A stretch of 64,000 nt of DNA from Microbacterium suaedae (lineage in GTDB: Bacteria; Actinomycetota; Actinomycetes; Actinomycetales; Microbacteriaceae): NCBI RefSeq assembly GCF_003254645.1, contig NZ_PNFD01000004.1, positions 300,804-364,803 of the forward strand, in the 5' to 3' direction. The position numbers and the translations under genes were made by a program. Shown one piece after another: positions 21,687 through 30,704 of this stretch (its first letter is position 1; every line of letters starts with the position of its first letter). Under the pieces are notes generated by a model. The model worked only from the letters and a program-made list of their open reading frames with translations. It was not told the origin of the DNA and made no database searches.

Positions 21687-22892
21687 ATGACCGATACCGA
21701 CACCGTCCGCGTCTCCCCCGATGCGGCGGCTCCCTCTCGCCCGCGGCTGCGCTACGCCGCTCTCGTCATGATGACGCTGACGAGCTTCTCGCTCGTCAGC
21801 GCCGAGTTCCTGCCGAATGGCCTCCTCACCGATATGGCCGCCGATCTCGGGGTGACGCCCGGCCAGGCCGGCCAGACCGTCACGGTGACGGCGTTCGTCG
21901 GGCTCGTCGCGGCCCCGACGATCGGCCTCATCGTTCCGAGGGCCGATCGTCGCTCGCTCCTCGCCGTGCTCGCAGCCGCGGCCGCCGTATCGAATCTCGC
22001 CGTCGCCGTCGCGCCCGAGCTGTGGATCATCCTCGTCTCGCGGATCCTGCTCGGCGCCGCCATCAGCGGGTTCTGGGCGATGTCGCTCACCGTCTCGATG
22101 CGGATCGCCGGCCCCGCCCAGCTCGGCCGCGCCGTCATGTTCACGACGGCGGGCGTCTCGCTCGCGACGGTCGCCGGCGTGCCCATCGGCGTGCTGCTGT
22201 CAAGCATCGCCGATTGGCGCACGGTCTTCGTCGTGGCCGGAGTCGTCACGGCGGGTGTCGCGCTCGGGCTGCGGATCCTGCTGCCGCCGGTTCCCGCCGA
22301 GAAGGCCACGCGCCTCGCAGACCTCTTCGACACCCTCCGTCGCCCGGGGCTCGCGCTCGGCCTGCTCGGGCACGTGTTGATCGTGTTCGGCCATGTCACG
22401 GCGTACACCTACATCCGGCTCGCGCTGGAGCGCGTGATGATCGACGGCCGCCCGATCGACGAGACGGGCATCATCCTGATGCTCGCGCTGTTCGGCGCAG
22501 GCGGCCTCATCGGCAACGTCGTGACGGGCGGTCTCGTCGACCAGCACACCCGGATCCTGAGCGCCGCCGTGCCGCTGCTCGTGGCCGCCTCGATCCTCGT
22601 CGCGCTGATCAGTTCTGGTTCGGCGTGGGTGTTCGGCGCCGCCGTGTTCGTCTGGGGCGCCGCCTTCGGAGGCTGGCTCATCGTGCTCAACGCATGGATC
22701 GGCAGGCAGGCGCCCGACCGCCTGGAGTCTGGAGGTGCGCTCGTCGTCGTCGGGTTCCAGTTCGCGATCGTGGTCGCGGCGGGCATCGGCGGCCTCATCG
22801 TCGATCTGGGCGGCGTGCTGCCGGCCTACGCTGTGGCGGCGATCTCGTCCGGCGTCGGCACGGTGCTCTTCGTCGCGGCGGCGCGCCGATAG
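21687..22892 (+). CDS. MFS transporter (DHA1-type efflux)
   Basis: A 401-residue protein with twelve predicted helices. The N-terminal half carries SLVSAEFLPNGLLTDMAADL and GLIVPRADRRSLL, the loop motif between helices 2 and 3. SRILLGAAISGFWAMS and AGVSLATVAGVPIGVLL resemble the arabinose/chloramphenicol efflux subgroup. Likely exports a drug or metabolite. It faces the AraC-type gene at 22951-23808, the two sharing one bidirectional terminator. Confidence 0.92.
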   Translation: MTDTDTVRVSPDAAAPSRPRLRYAALVMMTLTSFSLVSAEFLPNGLLTDMAADLGVTPGQAGQTVTVTAFVGLVAAPTIGLIVPRADRRSLLAVLAAAAAVSNLAVAVAPELWIILVSRILLGAAISGFWAMSLTVSMRIAGPAQLGRAVMFTTAGVSLATVAGVPIGVLLSSIADWRTVFVVAGVVTAGVALGLRILLPPVPAEKATRLADLFDTLRRPGLALGLLGHVLIVFGHVTAYTYIRLALERVMIDGRPIDETGIILMLALFGAGGLIGNVVTGGLVDQHTRILSAAVPLLVAASILVALISSGSAWVFGAAVFVWGAAFGGWLIVLNAWIGRQAPDRLESGGALVVVGFQFAIVVAAGIGGLIVDLGGVLPAYAVAAISSGVGTVLFVAAARR

Positions 22893-22907
22893 TCAGCGCA
22901 CCGCGCC

Positions 22908-22941
22908 GGCGGAGAGGATCCGGATCCCGCTCCTCTCCGCC
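22908..22941. terminator. Bidirectional terminator
   Basis: GGCGGAGAGGA and TCCTCTCCGCC form a perfect 11-bp stem with a 12-base loop between the convergent MFS and AraC genes. No U tract. Confidence 0.65.
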
Positions 22942-22950
22942 GATGCGGAC

Positions 22951-23808
22951 TCACACAGGCGCCGGATCCGGCCGCGCGCGCCACATCGACGGCGCCAGCC
23001 CGACGCCGCGGCGGAAGGCCCGGCTGAAGCCCTCATCGGAGGCATACCCCAGCCGCCTCGCTGTGTCGGAGACGCTCGCACCGGACGCGAGCATCGACTT
23101 CGCCGCGTCGATGCGCACGGCGCTGAGGTAGGCGGCGGGCGTCTGCCCTGTCGCGACGCGGAAACGATCGGCGAACACGCTGCGCGACATGGCACCGAGC
23201 GACGCGAGCTCGCCGACAGACCACGGCCTGCCGGGCTCGTCGTGGATCGCGTCGAGTACGCGAGCGAGGAACGGATCCGCAGAGCGCGCCGGCCACCCGG
23301 TCGGCGCGCAACCCGCCTCTGCCCACGCTCGGATCGCGGCGAGGACGACCGTCGTCGCCATGAGCGCGCAGATCGTCCCGTCCGCCGCACGATGCTGTCC
23401 GCAGGCGGGGGCGCCGATATCGCGGGCGATCGCCGCGATCGTCGGCTCGACCTCCGCGAATCGACGCACGGAGAGCACATCGGGGATGAGGCCGATCGCG
23501 GGTGGCGCATCGGGCGCGGGATCCAGCTCGGCGATTACGAGCTCGGCGCCCGCGTCGGCGCGGAGCGCGAAGGACACGCGACCCGTCGCGACGAAGGCAC
23601 CACCCTCTGGCAGGTCGATGCGGTGCTCGCCGCTCGCACCGGTCACGCGGCCGGAGGAGACATAGCCGAGCGTGGCGATGCCCGTGCGGACCGGCAGCTT
23701 CTCCCCCGCCTCGAGCGACGGCCGGTGCCCCGTATGCACGTTCCATTCCATGCCCGCGAGAACCCGCTCGAGGGACATCGGATCAGCGAACTGCGTCGTC
23801 TCGGCCAC
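22951..23808 (-). CDS. AraC family regulator with cupin sensor
   Basis: A 285-residue regulator. The N-terminal part (DPMSLERVLAGMEW, later HRIDLPEGGAFVATGRVSF) fits the cupin-type AraC N-domain. The C-terminal double HTH reads WSVGELASLGAMSRSVFADR and YASDEGFSRAFRRGVG. The start is uncertain: GTG at 23808 keeps the DP-motif at the domain border, ATG at 23778 would start inside it, and neither has a clear ribosome site. Convergence with the MFS gene suggests it controls that exporter. Confidence 0.88.
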   Translation of the reverse strand: MAETTQFADPMSLERVLAGMEWNVHTGHRPSLEAGEKLPVRTGIATLGYVSSGRVTGASGEHRIDLPEGGAFVATGRVSFALRADAGAELVIAELDPAPDAPPAIGLIPDVLSVRRFAEVEPTIAAIARDIGAPACGQHRAADGTICALMATTVVLAAIRAWAEAGCAPTGWPARSADPFLARVLDAIHDEPGRPWSVGELASLGAMSRSVFADRFRVATGQTPAAYLSAVRIDAAKSMLASGASVSDTARRLGYASDEGFSRAFRRGVGLAPSMWRARPDPAPV

Positions 23809-23970
23809 GGTGGGGAGAACGCCGGTCGCCCGCGGGCCATTCCCGACGCGCTCGGGAGGAGATCCCTCACCTCTCGGAGGATTCCTGCACAAAGGAGGAG
23901 GCACTTGGGGACCTCGTCCTCCGGCGCGCGATTCCCCTCCGCAGGGCGAGGGATCCCCACCGGGAACGAC

Positions 23971-24000
23971 GAAGGCCCGGTTCCGCAGAACCGGGCCTTC
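23971..24000 (-). terminator. Terminator of tRNA-Arg
   Basis: A perfect 13-bp stem (GAAGGCCCGGTTC and its complement) with a four-base loop starts nine bases past the 3' end of the tRNA. It is followed on the minus strand by a GTCGTT run. The stretch between it and the AraC start (23809-23970) has no gene; it contains GGATCCC/GGAGG-rich imperfect inverted repeats of unknown nature. Confidence 0.85.
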
Positions 24001-24008
24001 GTGACCAG

Positions 24009-24081
24009 TGCGCCCCGAGGGACTCGAACCCCCAACCTTCTGATCCGTAGTCAGATGCTCTATCCATTGAGCTAGGGGCGC
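24009..24081 (-). tRNA. tRNA-Arg (anticodon ACG)
   Basis: A 73-base cloverleaf on the minus strand: acceptor GCGCCCC/GGGGCGC plus discriminator A, the D-arm around TAGCTCAATGGATAGAGCA, anticodon stem TCTGA/TCAGA with loop CTACGGA (anticodon ACG, read as ICG) and the T-arm GGGGGTTCGAGTCCCTC. CCA is not encoded. A TAGGCTATAT promoter-like box lies at 24113-24104. Confidence 0.97.
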
Positions 24082-24177
24082 GCTGTCGTTGCCGTGGCAA
24101 CTCATATAGCCTACAACGACCTTCGCGCAGAAGGGAAATCGGGCGAAGATCCTCACAGGCTCGGGCGTGTCTGGACG

Positions 24178-24741
24178 TCAGCTGGCGACGCCGTCAGCCG
24201 CCTGCCGCTTCTTGGCCTCGCTCGAGAGTCGCTGCAGGTCGACCAGACGCAGCGCCTGCATCCGCGCTTCGCGCATCTTCTCGTAGTCGGGGTCGTCGTC
24301 GGGGCGCATCGCCTCGATCCGCAGACGCGTATCGATGTTGTTCTCGACGTCGTGCCAGGCGGCGTCGCGCGCCTCCTCGACGATCCGGTGCACGTCGTCT
24401 TCCGACTCGGCAAGCAGGCGCAGACGCTTCGCGACGCCTGCGTACTGCTTCGCTCGCCGGCGCAGGTTGCGCACGTCGCGGTCGCGATAGTCGTGCGTGC
24501 CGTGAGGATCGCTGTGGCGTCCCCACGCCTTGACGCGCAGCATGCTCATCGCCGACGCGGCCTCGTCCTGTTCCGCGGCGAGCCCCATGAGCGCCTCACG
24601 GGCGTCTCCGCCGAACACCTCGGGCGCGAAGTCGTCGCCGTCGACGATCGTGTCGACGAGGATCCGATTCTTGACCTGCAGGCGCGCGGCGGCGAGAGCG
24701 ATCGCGACGCCCTCCTCGATTGCCTCTGCGTTCCGCCTCAC
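24178..24741 (-). CDS. Conserved hypothetical protein, helical
   Basis: A 187-residue soluble protein rich in Ala, Arg, Asp and Glu. It looks largely alpha-helical (RRRAKQYAGVAKRLRLLAES, EEARDAAWHDVENNI). No signal peptide, membrane segment or known catalytic motif is seen. The start ATG is well placed and codon use is that of a real gene (strong third-position GC). It sits between tRNA-Arg and the LuxR-type regulator, transcribed in the same direction, with a 60-base gap to the latter. Function not recognised. Confidence 0.75.
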   Translation of the reverse strand: MRRNAEAIEEGVAIALAAARLQVKNRILVDTIVDGDDFAPEVFGGDAREALMGLAAEQDEAASAMSMLRVKAWGRHSDPHGTHDYRDRDVRNLRRRAKQYAGVAKRLRLLAESEDDVHRIVEEARDAAWHDVENNIDTRLRIEAMRPDDDPDYEKMREARMQALRLVDLQRLSSEAKKRQAADGVAS

Positions 24742-24801
24742 GGCACCTCCTGTGTCCCTGTCGATCTTAGGGCGTGTCCCCTGATCAGAGCAGGAGACGA
24801 T

Positions 24802-26052
24802 TCAGGACCCCTGCGCAGCGAGCAGCACGGCGACCGCCTCTGCTCGCGAGGCGGCGCCGAGCTTCTGCAGAATGCGCGAGACGTGGAACTTCACCGTGTT
24901 CTCGCTGATCCCGAGCTCTTCCGCGATCGCGCGGTTCCGATACCCCGCGACCAAGAGCGCCGCGACCTGCACCTCGCGCGGGCGCAACTGCGCCATGGCT
25001 GCGGACGCCGCATGCGCGTGCGGCGGATCGAGCGGGATCACCGCGGCCAGCTCGGTGCCCCATCCCGGCGTGGCGTCCACGGAGAGGCGCCCGTTGAGCG
25101 CCTGGATCCGCTGCCGGATGCCGCCCAGCACCGCATCCGCACCGGCCATCGTGCCCGGCCCGTCGTCGCGGATGCTCATGAGGAGGCTGCTCCCGTCGCA
25201 GTCCCATTGCACCCGCGCCCGGCGAACGTCCGGGATGTCCACGAGGGAAAGGATCGCGCGCCGCACGACGGCCCGTGCGCCGCGGGCGACCTCCCCGGGC
25301 AGCGGACGCCCATCGCTCGGCGGATCGATGAACTGCACCTCGATCTCGCGATGCCGCGTCACGGGGCGAAGATCCTCCTTCAACCGATCGAACGCCGTCA
25401 CGACGGGCTCTTCCGTCAGAGTTCGCACCTGATCCCCCGCGGTTCGCAGGCTCACGAGGCCGTCGGCGGCACGGGCGATCGCGGCGCCACGAGCCTCCGC
25501 ATCGCCGAGTCGCTGCGAGCGCAGCGTTGAGAGAACGGCTTCGAGCGTCATTGAATACTCGTCGGCGAGCTCGGTGAGTGCCTTGAGACGCGTACCGGAG
25601 GTCGCGCGGGCATGCTGCAGGTAGTCGGGCGCGGCTTCATCGGCGCGCTCCTGCACGTGCAGCGCCACGATGTTCCAGATGTCCAGCACGCGCGAGGTGT
25701 CGTCGAGCGGACCGGGATCGGCGACGACGAGCACGGCGTCGTTGCGAGAGTGCACGAGCAGGACGGCACGCTCGACCCCGCCGACGGTCAGCGACGTGCG
25801 CCGCACGGCCTCGACGCTCGGCACCTCACGCCGCAGCCGGTCGAGCTCGAGCCCCCTCACGCCGCGAATGAACTCTGGGTCGCCGGATCCCTGCAGTCGC
25901 CCGCCGCTGGTGTCGGCCGCCAGCACCACGAGCGCCGAGTGCGTCACCAGCGGTGCGAGAAAGACCGAGAGCTCATGGACGATCGACCGCAGCGGCGAGG
26001 CGAGCACGTCGTAGAGCCGGCGCAGGAAGTCACCACGCGCCCCATCGTCCAT
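24802..26052 (-). CDS. ATPase-domain/LuxR-HTH fusion regulator
   Basis: A 416-residue protein of unusual make-up. Residues ~1-150 look like a GAF-type sensor (ALVVLAADTSGGRLQGSGD). Residues ~160-240 are helical, resembling a dimerisation region but without a phosphoacceptor His. Residues ~250-340 look like a GHKL ATPase remnant: IRDDGPGTMAGA fits the G1 box and ATPGWGTELAAVIPL the G2 box, with the N-box Asn apparently replaced. The end is a LuxR/NarL HTH (LRPREVQVAALLVAGYRN, ELGISENTVKFHVSRILQKL). It thus combines sensor-kinase-like and DNA-binding parts in one chain. It is divergent from the formaldehyde dehydrogenase gene, its likely target. ATG 26052 is chosen; GTG 26058 and ATG 26073 are alternatives. 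Confidence 0.85.
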   Translation of the reverse strand: MDDGARGDFLRRLYDVLASPLRSIVHELSVFLAPLVTHSALVVLAADTSGGRLQGSGDPEFIRGVRGLELDRLRREVPSVEAVRRTSLTVGGVERAVLLVHSRNDAVLVVADPGPLDDTSRVLDIWNIVALHVQERADEAAPDYLQHARATSGTRLKALTELADEYSMTLEAVLSTLRSQRLGDAEARGAAIARAADGLVSLRTAGDQVRTLTEEPVVTAFDRLKEDLRPVTRHREIEVQFIDPPSDGRPLPGEVARGARAVVRRAILSLVDIPDVRRARVQWDCDGSSLLMSIRDDGPGTMAGADAVLGGIRQRIQALNGRLSVDATPGWGTELAAVIPLDPPHAHAASAAMAQLRPREVQVAALLVAGYRNRAIAEELGISENTVKFHVSRILQKLGAASRAEAVAVLLAAQGS

Positions 26053-26081
26053 CGCCACAGGATATCCGCCCATCCCCCTCA

Positions 26082-26099
26082 TTTCGGAGCTACCCGAAA
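26082..26099. promoter_or_regulatory. Operator candidate between luxR-type gene and fdhA
   Basis: TTTCGG and CCGAAA flank a six-base spacer in the 145-base divergent intergenic region. The position, 30 bases before the regulator start and about 100 before fdhA, suits a site for the LuxR-type protein. Seen: palindrome; inferred: binding. Confidence 0.45.
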
Positions 26100-26197
26100 G
26101 GATGGGCAGAGCCCACCCGAAGGACGATTGTTCGGCCGTGCGAACCGGGGGACGCTCAGAGAGGCGAAACCCGCCGCACACCCCGGAAAGGACAAGG

Positions 26198-27415
26198 ATG
26201 TCTGGCAACAGAGCAGTCGCGTATAAGGGCCCCGGAATCGTCGAGGTGGTCGATACCCCCTACCCGGAGTTCGAGCTCAAGGACGGCCCCGGCGTCAACC
26301 CCGCCAACGTCGGACGCAAGGTTCCCCACGGCGTGATCCTGCGCACCGTGAGCACGAACATCTGCGGATCCGACCAGCACATGGTGCGCGGTCGAACCAC
26401 AGCCCCGGAGGGCCTCATCCTCGGGCACGAGATCACGGGCGAGGTCATCGAGGTCGGGCCCGACGTCGAGTTCATCAAGGTCGGAGACATCGTCTCGGTC
26501 CCCTTCAACATCGCGTGCGGCCGCTGCCGCAACTGCAAGGAGGGCAAGACCGGCATCTGCCTGAACGTCAACCCCGACCGCCCCGGAAGCGCCTACGGGT
26601 ACGTCGACATGGGCGGCTGGGTCGGCGGCCAGGCCGAGTACGTTCTCGTGCCCTACGCCGACTGGAACCTGCTGAAGTTCCCAGACCGCGAGCAGGCCCT
26701 CGAGAAGATCCTCGACCTCACGATGCTGTCCGACATCTTCCCGACCGGCTTCCACGGCGCCTACACCGCGGGCGTGCGGCCTGGATCGACGGTGTACATC
26801 GCCGGAGCCGGCCCCGTCGGCGTCGCCGCCGCCGTCGGCGCGCAGCTCCTGGGAGCGGCGTGCGTCATCGTCGGCGACCTCAACCCCGACCGCCTCGCGC
26901 AGGTGCGTTCGTTCGGCTGCGAAACGGTGGACGTCTCGAAGGGCGATCCGCGCGATCAGATCGAGCAGATCCTGGGTGTGCCCGAGGTGGAGTGCGGCGT
27001 CGACGCGGTCGGCTTCGAGGCGCGGGGCCACGGTGCCGACGCCGGACACGAGGCGCCCGCGACCGTTCTGAACTCGCTCATGGATCTCACCGAGGCCGGC
27101 GGTTCCCTCGGGATCCCCGGCCTCTATGTGACGGGCGACCCGGGCGGTGTCGACGAGGCGGCGAAGGTCGGATCCCTGTCGATCCGCCTCGGTCTCGGCT
27201 GGGCGAAGTCGCTGTCGTTCGCGACCGGGCAGTGCCCGGTCATGAAGTACAACCGACAGCTCATGCAGGCGATCCTCCACGACAAGGTGCAGATCGCGAA
27301 GGCCGTGAACGCGACGGCGATCCCGCTCGATGAGGCACCCGCGGCATACGCCGAGTTCGATCAAGGAGCCGCCAAGAAGTACGTCCTCGACCCGAACGGG
27401 TACATCACGGCGTGA
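26198..27415 (+). CDS. fdhA: Glutathione-independent formaldehyde dehydrogenase
   Basis: A 405-residue zinc-dependent medium-chain dehydrogenase matching the Pseudomonas putida-type FDH, which oxidises formaldehyde to formate with tightly bound NAD. Start VAYKGPGIVEVVDTPYP, catalytic zinc ligand region STNICGSDQHMVRGR, structural zinc Cys cluster CGRCRNCKEGKTGIC, and Rossmann motif AGAGPVGVAAAVGAQLLG are all in place. The ATG at 26198 has GGAAAGGA upstream. It stands alone in its transcription unit, divergent from the fusion regulator at 24802-26052. Role: aldehyde/formaldehyde detoxification. Confidence 0.95.
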   Translation: MSGNRAVAYKGPGIVEVVDTPYPEFELKDGPGVNPANVGRKVPHGVILRTVSTNICGSDQHMVRGRTTAPEGLILGHEITGEVIEVGPDVEFIKVGDIVSVPFNIACGRCRNCKEGKTGICLNVNPDRPGSAYGYVDMGGWVGGQAEYVLVPYADWNLLKFPDREQALEKILDLTMLSDIFPTGFHGAYTAGVRPGSTVYIAGAGPVGVAAAVGAQLLGAACVIVGDLNPDRLAQVRSFGCETVDVSKGDPRDQIEQILGVPEVECGVDAVGFEARGHGADAGHEAPATVLNSLMDLTEAGGSLGIPGLYVTGDPGGVDEAAKVGSLSIRLGLGWAKSLSFATGQCPVMKYNRQLMQAILHDKVQIAKAVNATAIPLDEAPAAYAEFDQGAAKKYVLDPNGYITA

Positions 27416-27496
27416 CAGCACCGATCCCGGTCGGGGGCGGCGCGAACGCACCACCGCGCTCGACCGGGATCGTCTGCGTCAGGCGCACCTCCACAA

Positions 27497-27575
27497 CACA
27501 ACGCAGTCAATTTGAGCCACACGAGCAGTGGAGCCACGTATGCACCCCATCGCCCGACGTATTGACTGCGTTGTG
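27497..27575. repeat. Dispersed intergenic palindrome, copy 2
   Basis: CACAACGCAGTCAAT at 27497-27511 and its exact complement ATTGACTGCGTTGTG at 27561-27575, separated by 49 bases, between the convergent fdhA and the Gfo/Idh gene. Same family as copies at 3117 and 46627. Confidence 0.92.
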
Positions 27576-27586
27576 ATGCGGCGTCC

Positions 27587-28777
27587 TTAGAGTGCGGGCA
27601 CCTCGACAGCGGCACCGCCCGCCTCATGCGACTGCACCACGGCGTCCAAGAGCCTCATATTTCGCAGCCCCTCCTCAAACGACGCATTGCGTGGCAGCGA
27701 CGCCTCCTCGGGGATTCCCGCGACTTCCTCGAGGAACGCGCGCGCCTGGTAGACGAACGGCTCGTTCTGACCGTGACCGACGCCGGGTGAATCCATGGGG
27801 AGGCCATTCGCGAGGTACGGATGCGCCGGCCCAAGGCGCACGGTCCGGTACCCGATGACATCCTCGGGGTCGTCGTGGAATGCCACCTCGGCCTCGGCGA
27901 AGCTCCGCTGGTCCCACCGTGCCGCGCCCTTCGTGCCGAAGACCTCGAAGAACAGCGTCGACGGGTGTGCGACGGCGACGCGCGAGACCTCGAGCGTTCC
28001 GGATCCTTGCGCGAACTCGGCCGTGAAGCCCGCGTAGTCATCGTTCTCGACGGGCACCATCTCGTCGCTCGCGCCACCTCGCGTATGCCCGACGATGGCC
28101 CCGAGCGGCTTCGGCCGCTCCGTGATCGCGGTCGACAGCTGCGCACCCGACACCGACACCATGTCGCCGCAGATGAACTCGGCAACGTAGCTCAGGTGAC
28201 TCCCGATGTCACCGAGCGCCCCGGATCCGTTCGGGCCCCGATAGCGCCAGCTCATCGGCGCGTCGGTGTGGGCGCCGTAGTCGGCCCAGTATCGGCCGCT
28301 GAAGTGGAGCACGTCCCCCAGACGCCCCGACTGTACGAGCTCGCGCACGAATGCGATCCCGGGAGCGCGACGATAGGTGAGCCCGATGCGCGCGATCGAG
28401 GACGCGCTCCGCGCGGCCTCTGCCATCGCCTCGGCGTCCTCGATCGTGTCGCTCAGAGGCTTCTCACAGAGCACATGCTTGCCTGCCGCGAGCAGCGCCT
28501 CGACGATCTCGCGATGCAGGAAATTCGCGACGACGATGCTGACGACGTGGATGTCGGGATCGTCGACGATCGCCCTCCAGTCGACATCGTGCCGCTCATA
28601 ACCGAACCGCGCGGCTGCCTCTTCCGCGAGCTGCGCGTTGAGGTCGCAGATCGAGACGAGCCGCACGGGCGGAATCGTCGACGCGTATACGGATCCGGCT
28701 TCCCTGTATGCATGCGCGTGGGCCTTCCCTGCCATTCCTGCGCCGATGACGGCGATTCCTAGGGGGTGGGATGCCAT
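27587..28777 (-). CDS. Gfo/Idh/MocA family oxidoreductase
   Basis: A 396-residue NAD(P)-dependent dehydrogenase. The N-terminal Rossmann motif is GIAVIGAGMAGKAHAHAYRE, the conserved lysine lies in LCEKPLSDT, and the C-terminal substrate domain has GDIGSHLSYVAEFICGD with the catalytic Asp/His. Likely oxidises an inositol isomer or sugar. It is the last gene of the ABC transporter unit, 31 bases after the ATPase gene. ATG at 28777 has AAAGGAG at good spacing. It is a second, distinct member of the family in this locus; the other is iolG at 32618. Confidence 0.92.
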   Translation of the reverse strand: MASHPLGIAVIGAGMAGKAHAHAYREAGSVYASTIPPVRLVSICDLNAQLAEEAAARFGYERHDVDWRAIVDDPDIHVVSIVVANFLHREIVEALLAAGKHVLCEKPLSDTIEDAEAMAEAARSASSIARIGLTYRRAPGIAFVRELVQSGRLGDVLHFSGRYWADYGAHTDAPMSWRYRGPNGSGALGDIGSHLSYVAEFICGDMVSVSGAQLSTAITERPKPLGAIVGHTRGGASDEMVPVENDDYAGFTAEFAQGSGTLEVSRVAVAHPSTLFFEVFGTKGAARWDQRSFAEAEVAFHDDPEDVIGYRTVRLGPAHPYLANGLPMDSPGVGHGQNEPFVYQARAFLEEVAGIPEEASLPRNASFEEGLRNMRLLDAVVQSHEAGGAAVEVPAL

Positions 28778-28808
28778 GTGTGGCTCCTTTTGACTCGAGA
28801 CGATGAGA

Positions 28809-29606
28809 TCAGGGACGAGGCCCACGGGGCCCCGATCGTTCCAGCTCGTGCGCGAGCGCATCCAGCTCGCCTCCTCCGGCCATCATGCTCGTGAGCTCGG
28901 CGAGGGTGATCTCGGACTTTGAGAAGTCACCGAGACTCGTTCCTCGGTTAAGTAGCAGGAATCGATCGCCCACGGGGTAGGCGTGGTGGGGATTGTGGGT
29001 GATGAACACGACGCCGAGACCGCGGTCGCGAGACCGGGCGATGTACTTCAGCACGACCCCCGACTGTTTGACGCCGAGGGCCGCCGTCGGCTCATCGAGG
29101 ATCAGCACTCGAGCCCCGAAGTACACCGCGCGGGCAATCGCGACGCACTGCCGTTCTCCGCCTGAGAGGGTACCGATCGGCTGATCGACGTCCCGCAACT
29201 CGATCCCCATGTTCGCGAGCTCGAGGAGGGTGATCTCCTTCATCCGCCGCACATCGAGCCGCCGAAACGGCCCCCTGCCTTTCCTGAGCTCGCTGCCGAG
29301 GAAGAAGTTGCGCCACACGGGCATGAGCGGCACGACCGCGAGATCCTGGTACACGGTGGCGATGCCGGCCTCGAGAGCCGCGCGCGGCGAGTCCAGCGCG
29401 ACGGGGGTGCCATCAATGAGCAGCTCTCCCTCGCTCGGCCTGTGCACGCCGGCAAGCATCTTGATGAACGTCGACTTGCCCGCGCCGTTGTCGCCGAGCA
29501 CGCACGTCACGGCCCCGGGATCGACCTGCGTACTGACGCCATAGAGGGCGTTAATCGGCCCGTAGGACTTGGCGACGTCTCGGACCTCGATGATGGGAGC
29601 ACTCAT
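28809..29606 (-). CDS. Sugar ABC transporter ATPase (single-domain)
   Basis: A 265-residue ATPase. Walker A is [10 protein letters not shown], the signature LSGGERQ, Walker [13 protein letters not shown] and the H-loop FITHN. Unlike RbsA/XylG it contains only one nucleotide-binding domain, as in FrcA-type systems, and would work as a homodimer. Its ATG overlaps the permease stop by four bases. It powers import through the permease at 29603. Confidence 0.94.
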   Translation of the reverse strand: MSAPIIEVRDVAKSYGPINALYGVSTQVDPGAVTCVLGDNGAGKSTFIKMLAGVHRPSEGELLIDGTPVALDSPRAALEAGIATVYQDLAVVPLMPVWRNFFLGSELRKGRGPFRRLDVRRMKEITLLELANMGIELRDVDQPIGTLSGGERQCVAIARAVYFGARVLILDEPTAALGVKQSGVVLKYIARSRDRGLGVVFITHNPHHAYPVGDRFLLLNRGTSLGDFSKSEITLAELTSMMAGGGELDALAHELERSGPRGPRP

Positions 29607-30646
29607 CGCGCCGCCCCTCCTCTCGTGCGGACATAGTGGTTCAGCAGGACCGCGAAGAGCAGCATGACCCCGAGGAAGGTGCGCAGCCAGTTCGTGTCCC
29701 ACTGCGCGAAGGTGATGCCCTGGAACACCATTCCGTAGATGAGGGCACCGAGCGCAGCGCCGATCGCCGATCCGAAACCTCCGGTCATGAGGCAACCACC
29801 CACGACGGCGCAGATGATGTAGATGAACTCCTGCCCGAAGCCTGTATTCGCCTGCACCGTGGAGGTGCGGAACAACGAGATCATGCCCACGAGCCACCCG
29901 GCTCCCGCTGTCGTCATGAACAGCGCAATCTTCGTGGTCATCACGGGAACGCCGACCTGCCGGGCGGAGTTCACCTGCCCGCCGACGGCGAAGATCCAGT
30001 TTCCTGACCTCGTACGCAACAGCACCCACGTGGCGAGGCCCGTGATGACGATCCACCACAGGACCGAGACGTAGAACGTGCCCCCGCCGATCGAGAGCGA
30101 TGCCCCGAAGAGCGGCTGGATCGTGTCGTAGAAGGGAACCTGACGCATCCCTTGGATGGCGACCTGACCCGTCACGAGCTTGGTCACTGCGAGATTCATC
30201 CCCGCAAGGATGAACATCGTCGCGAGTGTGATGATGAAGCTCGGCAGACCGGTTCTCATGACCATCCAGCCGTTGAGCGCGCCGACGCCGAGGGCGATCA
30301 CGAGCGAGACCAGAGCGGCAACCCAGATGTTGAGTCCGTATCCGGTTGTCAGCACACCGACGATGAGCGCAGAGAACCCCGTCATGACCCCGGCTGAGAG
30401 GTCGAACTCTCCGCCGATCATGAGGAGCGCCACCGCGACGGCCATGATCCCGAAGGTCGATGCCGATTCGAGCCAGACGCCCGCGCCCGCGAGGCTCATG
30501 AAGGAGGTCGTGTACACCGAGAAGAAGATCATCACAGCGAGGGCGGCAACGAGCGCTCCAATCTCGGGTCGCGACAGAAGACGCCTCAGCGGATGGTTCT
30601 CGAGCCGCGGCCTTGTCGCAACCGTCAGGATGTCTGTCGTCGTCAT
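29603..30646 (-). CDS. Sugar ABC transporter permease
   Basis: A 347-residue BPD_transp_2-type permease with eight to ten helices. Family motifs: [20 protein letters not shown], the periplasmic-side loop signature, and [20 protein letters not shown]. The end has [21 protein letters not shown], the cytoplasmic coupling region. It belongs to the ribose/inositol/fructose class rather than the oligosaccharide class. Flanked by its ATPase (overlap) and binding protein (58-base gap). Confidence 0.94.
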   Translation of the reverse strand: MTTTDILTVATRPRLENHPLRRLLSRPEIGALVAALAVMIFFSVYTTSFMSLAGAGVWLESASTFGIMAVAVALLMIGGEFDLSAGVMTGFSALIVGVLTTGYGLNIWVAALVSLVIALGVGALNGWMVMRTGLPSFIITLATMFILAGMNLAVTKLVTGQVAIQGMRQVPFYDTIQPLFGASLSIGGGTFYVSVLWWIVITGLATWVLLRTRSGNWIFAVGGQVNSARQVGVPVMTTKIALFMTTAGAGWLVGMISLFRTSTVQANTGFGQEFIYIICAVVGGCLMTGGFGSAIGAALGALIYGMVFQGITFAQWDTNWLRTFLGVMLLFAVLLNHYVRTRGGAAR

Positions 30647-30704
30647 CTCATGCTCCTTCCTGCCAGCGCGGAGCCCCGTCGTCCCCGGATATCCGACAGC
30701 ATGA

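Noticed and set aside
23850..23960. Possible extra member of the palindrome family near tRNA-Arg
   Set aside because: GGATCCC/GGGATCC-rich segments pair only loosely and do not share the CACAACG arms.
24009..24081. tRNA-Arg as an integration site of a mobile element
   Set aside because: No integrase, phage gene or repeated 3' tRNA end is seen within the window on either side.
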